Translations under genes and position numbers: made by a program
Part shown: in pieces, positions 56,185-64,000 of the stretch
How the letters are laid out: each line of letters opens with the position of its first letter
Position numbering within the stretch: position 1 is the first letter of the stretch
Notes under the pieces: model-generated
The model's input: the letters and a program-made list of their open reading frames with translations, nothing else
What the model was told of the DNA's origin: nothing
The model's database searches: none
Assembly (NCBI RefSeq): GCF_008312935.1
Contig: NZ_VSZO01000012.1
Span: 496,001-560,000, forward strand
Origin: Roseiconus lacunae
Lineage (GTDB): Bacteria > Planctomycetota > Planctomycetia > Pirellulales > Pirellulaceae
Direction: 5' to 3'
DNA: 64,000 bases

Positions 56185-57225
56185 TCACTGGTTGGCCCAT
56201 ACACTGCCGGCGTAGCGTTCATTAAGCAAGTTCTTCGCGGCAACCGAACGATCGGGATTCTTCAATTCGTCCCATAGTTCAACAAGGTTGTGCAAAGCTT
56301 CCGCATGGATATCCGAATCCGCGTAAAACAAGATCTCGATGTGCAGATAGGCCATCAGTGCTTCCTTGGGTTTACCGGCTTTTCGGTAGCACTCCCCTAA
56401 CGCGTTGTAAGCTCGGCCGAACAATTCGGCGTCAGAAGAATCATTCTGGTCAATGATGTTTTCGATTTCGGCGATCGCTTCTTCAACCGATCCAGTCTCC
56501 GCGACACACCGAGATTTACCGATTTGGGCAAATAGCTTTTGCCGCTTGGCTTCAACGCTATTCGATTTGTCAGCGAGTACCGCATCATAAATCTGTTGGG
56601 CGCGTTGATAGTTGCCTTCGGCAATCGTGGCACGTGCTTCAGACAGCTTTGCACGCAACGAATAGGATGGCCAAGGCGCCTTGTTGGAGACCGCTCCGTA
56701 ATACTTCACCGCTTGCGAATAATCACCTTGCGCGAGCGAGAGATCCCCCAACAGCTCTGCGGCCGAAAAAAAGTGTTGACTGCGTGGTGCGGCCCGAACA
56801 AATGCCAACATCGCCGCGGCTGCTTCCCGCTTGTCTCCCCCAGTGGTGAGCGCTAGTTTTGCACGAACAAACGCGAGATAAAAAATCAAATCTTGACGAA
56901 CGAGTTCACGTTCGATCTCCGCTGGGTTGACCATTTGCAGATCCACCAACGCCGCCTTGTGTTTACCGGCGATCGCCCGTGCTCGACCTGCTTGCAGACC
57001 GGGTGGATCTTCGGCGAACGTGACACGGCTGATCTCATTGACACTTACGGATCGTTTCGATCCCCGAACATCAATCTCCACCGCAACCGGTGAGACGCCG
57101 ACAACGTTCCCTTCCAATCGTGCCCCGCTGGTCGAATAGATCTGATCGGATTGAGCCACGGCGTGACCGGCCAACAGAGATAGCAGCAGCAGGATCAATT
57201 GACCTTTGATTATCTTACCCATCAT
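56185..57225 (-). CDS. Secreted TPR-repeat protein
   Basis: 346 residues with a signal peptide (about 1-25, cleavage near AVAQ). An Sm-like/beta-barrel segment follows (about 28-70: IYSTSGARLEGNVVGVSPVAVEID then a second strand group with SVNEISRVTF). The remainder is about six TPR-type helical pairs (LGDLSLAQGDYSQAVKYYGA, RATIAEGNYQRAQQIYDAVL, ALGECYRKAGKPKEALMAYL). TPR arrays bind other proteins. It lies 102 bp after the large TPR gene, so they are probably one operon. Export to the periplasm is inferred from the signal peptide. Confidence 0.85.
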   Translation of the reverse strand: MMGKIIKGQLILLLLSLLAGHAVAQSDQIYSTSGARLEGNVVGVSPVAVEIDVRGSKRSVSVNEISRVTFAEDPPGLQAGRARAIAGKHKAALVDLQMVNPAEIERELVRQDLIFYLAFVRAKLALTTGGDKREAAAAMLAFVRAAPRSQHFFSAAELLGDLSLAQGDYSQAVKYYGAVSNKAPWPSYSLRAKLSEARATIAEGNYQRAQQIYDAVLADKSNSVEAKRQKLFAQIGKSRCVAETGSVEEAIAEIENIIDQNDSSDAELFGRAYNALGECYRKAGKPKEALMAYLHIEILFYADSDIHAEALHNLVELWDELKNPDRSVAAKNLLNERYAGSVWANQ

Positions 57226-57327
57226 TTACTCTTTCACAGAAAAAGAATCGACGTATGACAATACATGCCGACGCTACGTTGGCCAGGATACACCGTGTCT
57301 CGCGAAAATGGCATCGCTACTTCAAAT

Positions 57328-60300
57328 TCATTGACCTAGCGATCGAATCAACGAGTCATACTTAGGCTTCCATGCTCCCAGATTGGGATACAGGGTGACA
57401 GTTTGATTCAAGACGCGACGGGCGTCGCGAAGTAAACGTTGCCGGCTTTTATCGGCCGATGACTTCGCCAGTGCGATTTGACATCGCGCCAGCTCGTAGC
57501 GAGCTTCATAGAACGTTTCACGAAACTGTTCGTACTGGGCAGTACTAATCGCAATCTTGGCCCATCCCCATATCGGATCAACGCCTTCGATCGCTTGCTC
57601 GAATCGGCTCGGATCTTCGTTACCCCACGACTGCAAAAAGCGAGCGGCCGCAGTTTGAATGTTGATCGCCTTTGGATCTCGTTTCAGCGATGTCTGGTAG
57701 AGCGACAGCGCGCCCTGAAAGTCGCCTAGTTGATACTTAATCCCGGCCAACCTGACTTGCACTTGGTTCTTCAAAGCATGGTCAACCGAGCCCTGTGACA
57801 ACACTCTTTGAAACGAATCATCGGCTTTCTGATAAAGCCGCAACGCCCGTTGACGATCGTCCGTGCCGAATCCATCGGCGAGCGTTGCGAGGGTATCGCC
57901 GACCCATTGAAGCACACCGACTTCCGTTGCCCCGTTGCTCAACTCCGCCAGAAACGCTTCGAAGATCGTCGACAGTTCGTTCTTTTCCTGCGACGACGCT
58001 GATTCCATTCGCCGCTGAACGTCTTGAGCCAAGGTGACATAGACGCCCAGCATCCGCCGCTTTCCTGCTTCGTCGTTGCCGACGACTTCACGCATCGACT
58101 CAATTGCTTGATTGACACGTCCCATATTTTCCTGTCCACCGTCTCCCAATGATGCGACATAGGATCGTAAAGCAGTTTGATAAGCTTCTTCGGCGTAGAC
58201 AGGATTTGATACGGCAGCATGGCCGGCTTTCAGTAAGGTCAATGGCCCTAGTGTTGGATCCTCTAGGATCTCGATCGCTCGATCGAACTGTTGATCTTCG
58301 ACGTAGATTTGCGATAGCGATAACATGGCGGTTGCAGAAGCTTGGTCGATCGTTGGCTCTTCGGGAAGCCGTTCATAGCCGGCTAAGATCATCGACTTTG
58401 CCTCACCTTTCAACGTGGCAAGTCGTGCCTTCATGTCACCATCGAAAGCAGTGCCTTGTTGAGGACTTTCGTCGGACGAAGGCACTGCCGAAGTCTTCGC
58501 CTTTGCATCACTACGCTGCAATTCCAAGAATTTCCCCCAGAGCGATTGCCCTGTGATCAGCTCTAATCCGCCGCGAACTTCGGACGATTCGGGCAATTTG
58601 CGCACAAGTTCCGCCGCGCGGAGCACGGCACCTGAGTTGATCAAATGCGGGATAAGCGTCGCTAGCGTTTGTGGTGTATTTGGGTCGTCGGGCCATGTGT
58701 CGTGCATGTACGATCCGACTGCATAGAGACGTTGGATTTCAAATTCCGAGTCCGTGCCCGAATCCGACGCTTGCTCTAGTAGTTTCAAGTAGCTGCCAAC
58801 GGAGATCTTCGCGCACTGCCTTGCGCCAGGGCTGTTGGGAAACCGCCGGGCAACGAAGTCGGCAACAACCGCGGCGTCGTAAAAGTCCCCTTTGACAAAG
58901 TACAAATAGCTTAAAAAGTATTGCACTAAATTCACGTTCGATTGGGGCGTCTGCTCATCCGCCAATTGCAGTGCCAGTTGGTAATAGTGAATCGCTCTTT
59001 CTTCTGCCGATACTAGCTCGCGATTTGCCTCATCGATTTGGTCTCGAAAAGATTTCTTCTCCTGATCGTTTTGCACATTTTGAAGGCTTGCCGTTAAGGA
59101 TGCGATTTTGGAAGACGCTGGCGCGATCAGGTCCATGGCCTCCTTGGCGACTGTTTGTGCCGCAGTAAACGTATCCGGTTCTTGCTCTTGGGGGCTGGCC
59201 TCCGCCCCACCGAGCTGCGTAAGAAGCTCTTGGGCCGGTTGCTTTAATTCACCGGATTCGGCAGCGACGAGTTGCAGTGCCTCGCGAGCGGCTTCGAGCG
59301 ACTGGCTTATCAACAAGCGGTTCGCTGGCCGATCTCGTTTCGCTTCGTCGGCCCGCATTTTTAAGGCGCGAGCCAAGTGGAAACGAATCGCAATCCACTC
59401 CTTCTCGCGCTGTCGGTCGTCCGGTGTCTCGTCCAACCAGCGACTCGCTTGCTTGATCGCCTCGATGTACTTCCGCTCTTCCGGCGAAAGCCACGTCTCT
59501 AAAGCCATTACCAATGCCTTGGCTTTGAGCGTCATCAGAGCCTCCGGCTCATTGGACAAATCAAGGATTTCACCGAAGTAGCCGAGCGCCTCTTTGGTAC
59601 GCCCGAGACGCAAGAAACATCGCCCCTGATAAAGTCGCGCGTAGCGTCCTGCCAATAACGTGCGATAGTCCTTATAGATTCCGTCGTACATGCCGGCCGC
59701 TTCGGTCAAGCATTTCCTTTGCTCCGCTGACCCGACGGGAAGCAATTCTGCCAGTTCTTCCCGGATCGCAGCGGTATACATCTCAGTCTGCAGAAAATCC
59801 GCTCGAAGCTGTTTACGCTTGGCGATCAACTGCGCTTCCTTGCGATCACGCGTGTTGAGCACCTTGGGGATTTCATCAAGCTGCCGTTTTACGGCTGATT
59901 GTAACTGCGCGAATACCTCGAACGACTGATCGTATAGCCGGAGTGATTCTGTTTTCAGTTCCGGATCATTGTTCACTTCGGAGGCGTCGTATTGCATCCT
60001 CGCACGTTCGACAATCAATGTCCCTAGTTGACTGCGAGCAGAATTGACCTTCGCATGACTTGCTTGCGTCCGGATGAATTCGTCAAGCCACTGACGTGCT
60101 TGATCGAGTTGCTCGGCACGTAACTTCGGATCTCGTTGTTTGCGTGAGCGATCGATTAACAGCAGACTCTTCTCATACGGAATCGTCGACTTTAGTTCCG
60201 CCGATGCCAAACGACTGTTGGCCATCTGGTCCAGGTACGCCATCGCCACATCGTGGTACCCGCGTTCGCGCAAACCGTCCAAGAACGCTTGCGCGGGCTC

Positions 60301-60363
60301 TTCTCCGAAAGCACTTGAGCCTAGCAGAATCAGCGTGATCGGTAAGCAAACAAGGTTCTTCAT
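57328..60363 (-). CDS. Large secreted TPR-repeat protein
   Basis: 1,011 residues with a signal peptide (MKNLVCLPITLILLGSSAFG). Nearly all of the mature part is helical repeats of TPR type: RYARLYQGRCFLRLGRTKEA, AIHYYQLALQLADEQTPQSN, FLSYLYFVKGDFYDAAVVAD and VRLAGIKYQLGDFQGALSLY are examples. One low-complexity segment with SSDESPQQGT lies near residue 640. The protein is probably periplasmic and acts as a scaffold. It is transcribed ahead of the smaller TPR gene and faces the vWA gene. No enzyme motif was seen. Confidence 0.85.
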   Translation of the reverse strand: MKNLVCLPITLILLGSSAFGEEPAQAFLDGLRERGYHDVAMAYLDQMANSRLASAELKSTIPYEKSLLLIDRSRKQRDPKLRAEQLDQARQWLDEFIRTQASHAKVNSARSQLGTLIVERARMQYDASEVNNDPELKTESLRLYDQSFEVFAQLQSAVKRQLDEIPKVLNTRDRKEAQLIAKRKQLRADFLQTEMYTAAIREELAELLPVGSAEQRKCLTEAAGMYDGIYKDYRTLLAGRYARLYQGRCFLRLGRTKEALGYFGEILDLSNEPEALMTLKAKALVMALETWLSPEERKYIEAIKQASRWLDETPDDRQREKEWIAIRFHLARALKMRADEAKRDRPANRLLISQSLEAAREALQLVAAESGELKQPAQELLTQLGGAEASPQEQEPDTFTAAQTVAKEAMDLIAPASSKIASLTASLQNVQNDQEKKSFRDQIDEANRELVSAEERAIHYYQLALQLADEQTPQSNVNLVQYFLSYLYFVKGDFYDAAVVADFVARRFPNSPGARQCAKISVGSYLKLLEQASDSGTDSEFEIQRLYAVGSYMHDTWPDDPNTPQTLATLIPHLINSGAVLRAAELVRKLPESSEVRGGLELITGQSLWGKFLELQRSDAKAKTSAVPSSDESPQQGTAFDGDMKARLATLKGEAKSMILAGYERLPEEPTIDQASATAMLSLSQIYVEDQQFDRAIEILEDPTLGPLTLLKAGHAAVSNPVYAEEAYQTALRSYVASLGDGGQENMGRVNQAIESMREVVGNDEAGKRRMLGVYVTLAQDVQRRMESASSQEKNELSTIFEAFLAELSNGATEVGVLQWVGDTLATLADGFGTDDRQRALRLYQKADDSFQRVLSQGSVDHALKNQVQVRLAGIKYQLGDFQGALSLYQTSLKRDPKAINIQTAAARFLQSWGNEDPSRFEQAIEGVDPIWGWAKIAISTAQYEQFRETFYEARYELARCQIALAKSSADKSRQRLLRDARRVLNQTVTLYPNLGAWKPKYDSLIRSLGQ

Positions 60364-60974
60364 TTCGATTGTCTTATTGGAAACGCATCAATCATCGCGT
60401 CTCGTCTCGATTAAAAGCTGTTGTTCAATGTTCGGCTAACACCTACCAGCCCCGATGATTGAAGGCGAATGACAACGAATGCCTGCGACCGTTACTGATG
60501 CCGTGATGACGCGCCAGGCTGAGTTGAATTGAATCCGCGGATTTCAGCGAAGCCATACTGCGAATCCTAAGTCAGCCCCCTATCGTCCATGTCTCACCGG
60601 GTAGGTCTCCCACGGATCAAGCGGATAATTGCCCAGTAGCGTCCAGGATCTGCCATCAGCATCACCCTAACGTCGAAGCACGCTCCGATAACTCCCGCCG
60701 AGGTGAGATTCTACCACGCCGCGAGAGTTGGTGTCGGATGTTCACTGCATAGGACCAGCCAATGAACCAATTGATGTAGCTGCCGATGCAATGGCGTGGC
60801 ATTTGCGAACGGAATACCCATCTGGAATTCCTATGAACGCCACGCCCCAGGCGATTGGAGGGCACCAAGAATCATCCGGGGGAGCGGCTGCGGCGTTCGT
60901 GCAGATTTTCGAATTCCGGAAACCGCGGCAGCTACAGTTACAGTCCGACCAAAATTTCGGATCCGGCCGAACCA
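60364..60974. other. Intergenic region upstream of the TPR operon
   Basis: 611 bp between the rsmH stop and the start of the large TPR gene, both minus strand. Short open frames on both strands (for example 60728-61009 plus and 60742-60975 minus) have no motifs and poor coding character. The stretch most likely holds the TPR operon promoter and non-coding sequence. No terminator for rsmH could be seen. Confidence 0.45.
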
Positions 60975-61874
60975 CTACCGTGCACTTCGTTCGGCGATCC
61001 GTAGCTTAGCGCTTCGCGCCCGCGGGTTCGTCGTGATTTCGGCATCACTGGGGCGCAGCGGCTTCTTCGTCAGTACGTTCCAACGATCGTCGTCACGAAA
61101 CGCTTGCTTGACGAGGCGATCTTCCAAGGAATGGAAGCTAATCACAACCATCCTCCCGCCTTCGTCTAGCCAGTCGGGGGCGGCTTGCAACGTACGTGCA
61201 AGAATTCCGAGCTCGTCGTTGACGACGATTCGTAACGCTTGAAACGTTCGTGTCGCCGGGTGAATGTCATGCTTCTTTGATCGAGGTACGCAGCGGCGAC
61301 AGATATCACAGAGCTGTTGTACCGTCCGGACAGGCTCGCGACGTTTCGCGGCGGCGATGATTTCGCGGGCAATGCGACGACTGAAACGTTCTTCGCCGAA
61401 TTGATAAATCGCGTCGGCGATCTCCTTCTCACTTTGACGTGCCAACCATTCACTCGCCGGCACGCCATTCTCAGGATCGAAACGCAAATCCAACGGCGCG
61501 TCGAACTGAAAGCTAAACCCGCGATCACGATCGGCCAATTGGTCGCTCGACAACCCTAAGTCCAACACCATCGCATCGCAGCGGTCGTGGCCGCAGACAT
61601 CGAGTGCTTTGGCGGCCTGTTCATAGCTAGCTAGAAACACACTCAACCGATCCACACCTTCGTCATCGGCTCGCCGTAAGACCGCCGGATCTCGATCTAG
61701 TCCGATCACCAGATCCAGCGATTCGATCGCATCGATCATACGGCGACTATGACCACCACCGCCGAACGTGCCATCGATCACGACCTTTGGCTGACACCCG
61801 GCTACCCAATGAACAATTTCATCGGGCATTACCGAAACATGACATGACGCAGACGATTGTTGAGCGTTATCCAT
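60975..61874 (-). CDS. rsmH: 16S rRNA (cytosine1402-N4)-methyltransferase
   Basis: 299 residues from the ATG at 61874. SAM-dependent methyltransferase (MraW) that methylates C1402 in the ribosomal P site. The SAM-binding DGTFGGGGHSRRM block is near residue 33; MVLDLGLSSDQL and the C-terminal VVISFHSLEDRLVKQAFR block are diagnostic. The chosen start overlaps the preceding stop as TGATG, which suggests coupling; a start at 61895 would overlap the previous gene by 22 bp. In most bacteria rsmH heads the division and cell wall cluster; here no ftsL, ftsI or mur genes follow, as expected for planctomycetes, which lack a canonical divisome. Confidence 0.95.
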   Translation of the reverse strand: MDNAQQSSASCHVSVMPDEIVHWVAGCQPKVVIDGTFGGGGHSRRMIDAIESLDLVIGLDRDPAVLRRADDEGVDRLSVFLASYEQAAKALDVCGHDRCDAMVLDLGLSSDQLADRDRGFSFQFDAPLDLRFDPENGVPASEWLARQSEKEIADAIYQFGEERFSRRIAREIIAAAKRREPVRTVQQLCDICRRCVPRSKKHDIHPATRTFQALRIVVNDELGILARTLQAAPDWLDEGGRMVVISFHSLEDRLVKQAFRDDDRWNVLTKKPLRPSDAEITTNPRARSAKLRIAERSAR

Positions 61875-62791
61875 CAAGCGTCGTTCTGGTTGCAATGCAA
61901 AGCGGCTTCCATGTTATCGGCGATCTCTTTCAAGCGGCTTGCATCGCCTCCGCCAACCTCGGCCGCACACCAGCCTTTGAATCCGATGTCACGCAGCGCC
62001 TTTTCGACGCCGGCCCAATCGACATCGCCTTCGCCGATCTTTGTGAACTTGTTCTCGGCTCGCGAAAACCCCTTGATATCCAGCTTCATAATCCGTGGAC
62101 CGAGCTCGCGCACCCACGCCGCGACGTCACCGTATTTCCAATGGTTGCCGAGATCGAACTGCAATCCCACACGTTCGGATTTGAAAGAATCAACATAGTC
62201 GGCTAGCGGCTTTACCGACTGATTGGAATCACCGCCGTGATCGTACAAGAAGTGATTCCACACGTTTTCGATCAAGATATTGACGTTGCATTTTTCAGCC
62301 GTCTCGATCGCGGCATGAACGTTTTCCGACGAACGCTTACGCACTTCCTCCTGGGTCCCATCTTTTCCATGGCCGACGACCAACAGGCAACTATCGCCAC
62401 CGACGGCCGCCGTTTCTTCGATCGATTGCTTCAGATGTTCGAGTGCTTTGGCACGTACCGATGCGTCGGGGTCGCTGTGGCGAATTTGCCAGTGCGTATT
62501 GCCAACACTGCCATCGATGACAACCCCGGCAGCCTTCGCGGCGGCGTTGACATCGTTCACATTGACGCCAGGGACGGCCACTTCGACGCCGGCAAATCCG
62601 GCTTCCTTGGCGACGCGAAACTTTTCCTCCAACGACCCTTTGACGTTGATCATGCCGATCTTCAAGGTCTTACGAATCCATGGCGTCGACGTCTCCGTCG
62701 CGTCCTCGGCGGCAAACGCACCGGCGCGGCCTCCGATCATGGTCAGTGCTCCCAAGGTTCCGAGCGTTTGAAGGGCATGACGTCGTCGCAT
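61874..62791 (-). CDS. Tat-exported sugar phosphate isomerase/epimerase-like protein
   Basis: 305 residues. The N-terminus starts MRRRHALQTLGTLGALTMIGG, a twin-arginine-like signal with cleavage near AFA. The mature part is an AP-endonuclease-2/xylose-isomerase-like TIM barrel with KIGMINVKGSLEEKFRVAKE early, VLIENVWNHFLYD in the middle, VGLQFDLGNHWKYGD, and EGDVDWAGVEKALRDIGFKG near the end. The substrate is not predictable. The stop codon overlaps the rsmH start, so the two genes are translationally coupled although their roles look unrelated. Confidence 0.85.
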   Translation of the reverse strand: MRRRHALQTLGTLGALTMIGGRAGAFAAEDATETSTPWIRKTLKIGMINVKGSLEEKFRVAKEAGFAGVEVAVPGVNVNDVNAAAKAAGVVIDGSVGNTHWQIRHSDPDASVRAKALEHLKQSIEETAAVGGDSCLLVVGHGKDGTQEEVRKRSSENVHAAIETAEKCNVNILIENVWNHFLYDHGGDSNQSVKPLADYVDSFKSERVGLQFDLGNHWKYGDVAAWVRELGPRIMKLDIKGFSRAENKFTKIGEGDVDWAGVEKALRDIGFKGWCAAEVGGGDASRLKEIADNMEAALHCNQNDA

Positions 62792-63186
62792 GTTTGAACC
62801 TCTAAAGGGCAGGGGGGGTGACTATCCGCAGGCGACATCGAATTCTGCATTACGAGTCGAACGGAAAGGCGGGCAATGGTTGGACGCGGCGGCGCTGGCG
62901 GCATCTCATCTGCGGCCCATTATGATTCCACCGAACATCTCGAAGCAAGGATCTAGATTTGGCTTCTCGATTGCAGTCGCATTCCCAGTCGCTGAGTGAC
63001 GATTATGGTGACCTTGCCTTCGCAAGATCGCTGCTTGATCACCCCGGGCGGCCACTCGCCCCCTCGATGCCAATTGAGACAATCCCTCCCAACTGACACG
63101 CCATCACATCGAACTAGCGTTTTTGCCAAGCGAAAATGGGGCCGCCGGATCATGCAAACTCCGGCGTAATCTACCGAGGCAAAAGT
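62792..63186. other. Intergenic region, nothing recognised
   Basis: 395 bp between the acylphosphatase stop and the isomerase-like gene start. Short open frames at 62790-62999 (plus) and 62953-63153 (minus) have no recognisable content. It should contain the promoter of the isomerase/rsmH transcript. No hairpin-plus-T-run was evident. Confidence 0.4.
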
Positions 63187-63459
63187 TCAGCCGATCGAGA
63201 AACCGTGATCGCGGCCGAGCGATGGCTGCCATGTGACGTCACAATCATCGATCGAGCCCGCCGGGCGAGATTCGATCCGATTGAGGAGCTCGTTCAAGTG
63301 AGCCTTACTGCCATCGACATCCAGGAGAACACTTCCGTCTGGTTCATTTCGCACAAACCCGTGGACGTCCAAACCGGAACCGTGATGCAACACGGTGGCG
63401 CGAAAGCCGACGCCTTGGACTCGACCACGATATCGAGCAATTACGCGATGTCCGGTCAT
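63187..63459 (-). CDS. acyP: Acylphosphatase
   Basis: 90 residues, the usual length. Hydrolyses acyl phosphates such as acetyl or carbamoyl phosphate. The signature YRGRVQGVGFRATV (catalytic Arg in GVGFR) near residue 10 and VRNEPDGSVLLDVDG near residue 36 (catalytic Asn in RN) are both intact. The start ATG overlaps the stop of the upstream phosphatase gene as ATGA, so it is translated as part of that transcript. Confidence 0.93.
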   Translation of the reverse strand: MTGHRVIARYRGRVQGVGFRATVLHHGSGLDVHGFVRNEPDGSVLLDVDGSKAHLNELLNRIESRPAGSIDDCDVTWQPSLGRDHGFSIG

Positions 63460-64000
63460 CTGCCACTCGTTTTCAAGTCGTCTTCACCAATCGTATCAAC
63501 GGTAGAAACCGATCTTGCATCGCCTTCATGAGGCCGTTCGGTGCGGCGAATGGCCACCAAACACATGTCGTCAAACGGCGGCGCGTCACCGATATGCCGG
63601 AGCACCGCCTCAACGATCCGGTCTTTGATCGAAGTCGTTTCTCCGGCTTTGGAAATCAGTGCCCGGATCGCTTCGATGCCGAACTCTTGGTCCTTGGCAT
63701 CCATCGCCTCGTTGATCCCGTCGGTGTAGAGCAACAAAAAGTCGCCTGGCTCGATCGGAACCGAAACCGCTTCGTATTCCATCCCGCCCATGATTGCGAT
63801 CGGCAAGCCCGATTGTTCTTTGCCAGGCTCAACGATCTCCCCGTCAACTTGGCGACGAACGATCGGAGGCATATGTCCTGCGTTTACGATCGTGACCGAC
63901 GCTTCATTCGGATCGATGACAACCATCAAGAAAGTCACAAAACTTTCGACCTCCAACTCGCTCATACGATCGTTTAAGCATTCGATCGCTTTGGAAACGT
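63456..64000 (-). CDS. SpoIIE-type PP2C serine phosphatase, 3' part
   Basis: The frame runs off the right edge: coding sequence continues upstream of the Met at 63965 (VSKAIECLNDRM precedes it), so the N-terminal part is missing from the window. The visible 181 residues have FVTFLMVVIDPNEASVTIVN, AGHMPPIVRR, FLLLYTDGINEAM with its metal-binding Asp, and the late PFDDMCLVAI block; these are the C-terminal motifs of SpoIIE/RsbU-type PP2C phosphatases. A sensory or receiver domain is likely upstream. It overlaps acyP by 4 bp. Confidence 0.88.
   Translation of the reverse strand, partial: VSKAIECLNDRMSELEVESFVTFLMVVIDPNEASVTIVNAGHMPPIVRRQVDGEIVEPGKEQSGLPIAIMGGMEYEAVSVPIEPGDFLLLYTDGINEAMDAKDQEFGIEAIRALISKAGETTSIKDRIVEAVLRHIGDAPPFDDMCLVAIRRTERPHEGDARSVSTVDTIGEDDLKTSGR

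Noticed and set aside
60742-60975. Frame starting with GTG that overlaps the rsmH stop as TAGTG
   Set aside because: Composition is odd (many Cys and Trp, no domain) and coding character is poor. The division genes expected after rsmH elsewhere are not recognisable in it.

Overview
The window looks like chromosomal DNA of a marine-type planctomycete of the Pirellulaceae (Rhodopirellula-like). This rests on gene content: a secreted Ser-Gly repeat protein with two TIGR03000-type domains, a 1,824-residue DUF4347/cadherin-like surface protein whose N-terminus resembles the LEPR-XLL motif, an enlarged SecA (1,240 residues), Tat-exported propeller and isomerase-fold proteins, large secreted FAD oxidoreductases, and Gram-negative envelope genes (waaA, TolC family). 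Genes are loosely packed with many short operons. No rRNA, tRNA, CRISPR array or intact transposon was seen. The assignment to this group is an inference from families and was not tested by a search.

Layout. 0.3-6.5 kb: ppdK, then trpS-acpS on the minus strand, the TIGR03000 protein and a small DUF4404-like protein. 6.8-23.6 kb: the most unusual part. A minus-strand pair (giant DUF4347 protein and a hybrid histidine kinase with two HPt domains, joined by TAATG) is divergent from a plus-strand set: TolC-like outer-membrane protein, HlyD-like adaptor, GAF-TM-HlyD fusion, PqqD-like/M50 protease/HlyD fusion, and a REC/HD-GYP response regulator. No ABC ATPase is present. I read this as a candidate export, processing and signalling system for the giant surface protein. 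23.7-27.8 kb: feoAB with a Fur-box-like palindrome, and a divergent Tat-exported propeller-like protein.

28-41 kb is mostly housekeeping: waaA, secA, an rpiB-aroC pair, a zinc-ribbon membrane protein with an 18-bp tandem repeat, a tightly overlapping minus-strand operon (Sua5/LMW-PTP fusion, second rpiB paralogue, holB, DUF3750), and an NHL-repeat lipoprotein. 41-53 kb: an SLC4-type bicarbonate transporter fused to a PTS-EIIA-like domain, two secreted FAD-dependent oxidoreductases, tilS, rny, an SxtJ/DUF5989 membrane pair (the SxtJ gene has another 18-bp tandem repeat), and a degenerate gene-poor patch near 49.7-50.7 kb. 53-64 kb: a secreted hypothetical protein, a von Willebrand A membrane protein convergent with two secreted TPR proteins, rsmH coupled to a Tat-exported isomerase-fold protein, acylphosphatase, and the 3' part of a SpoIIE-type phosphatase that runs off the window.

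Working together: feoAB handles ferrous iron uptake; secA, waaA and the TolC/HlyD set serve the envelope; ppdK, aroC and the rpiB copies serve central and aromatic metabolism; holB, rny, rsmH, tilS, trpS and sua5 serve information processing.
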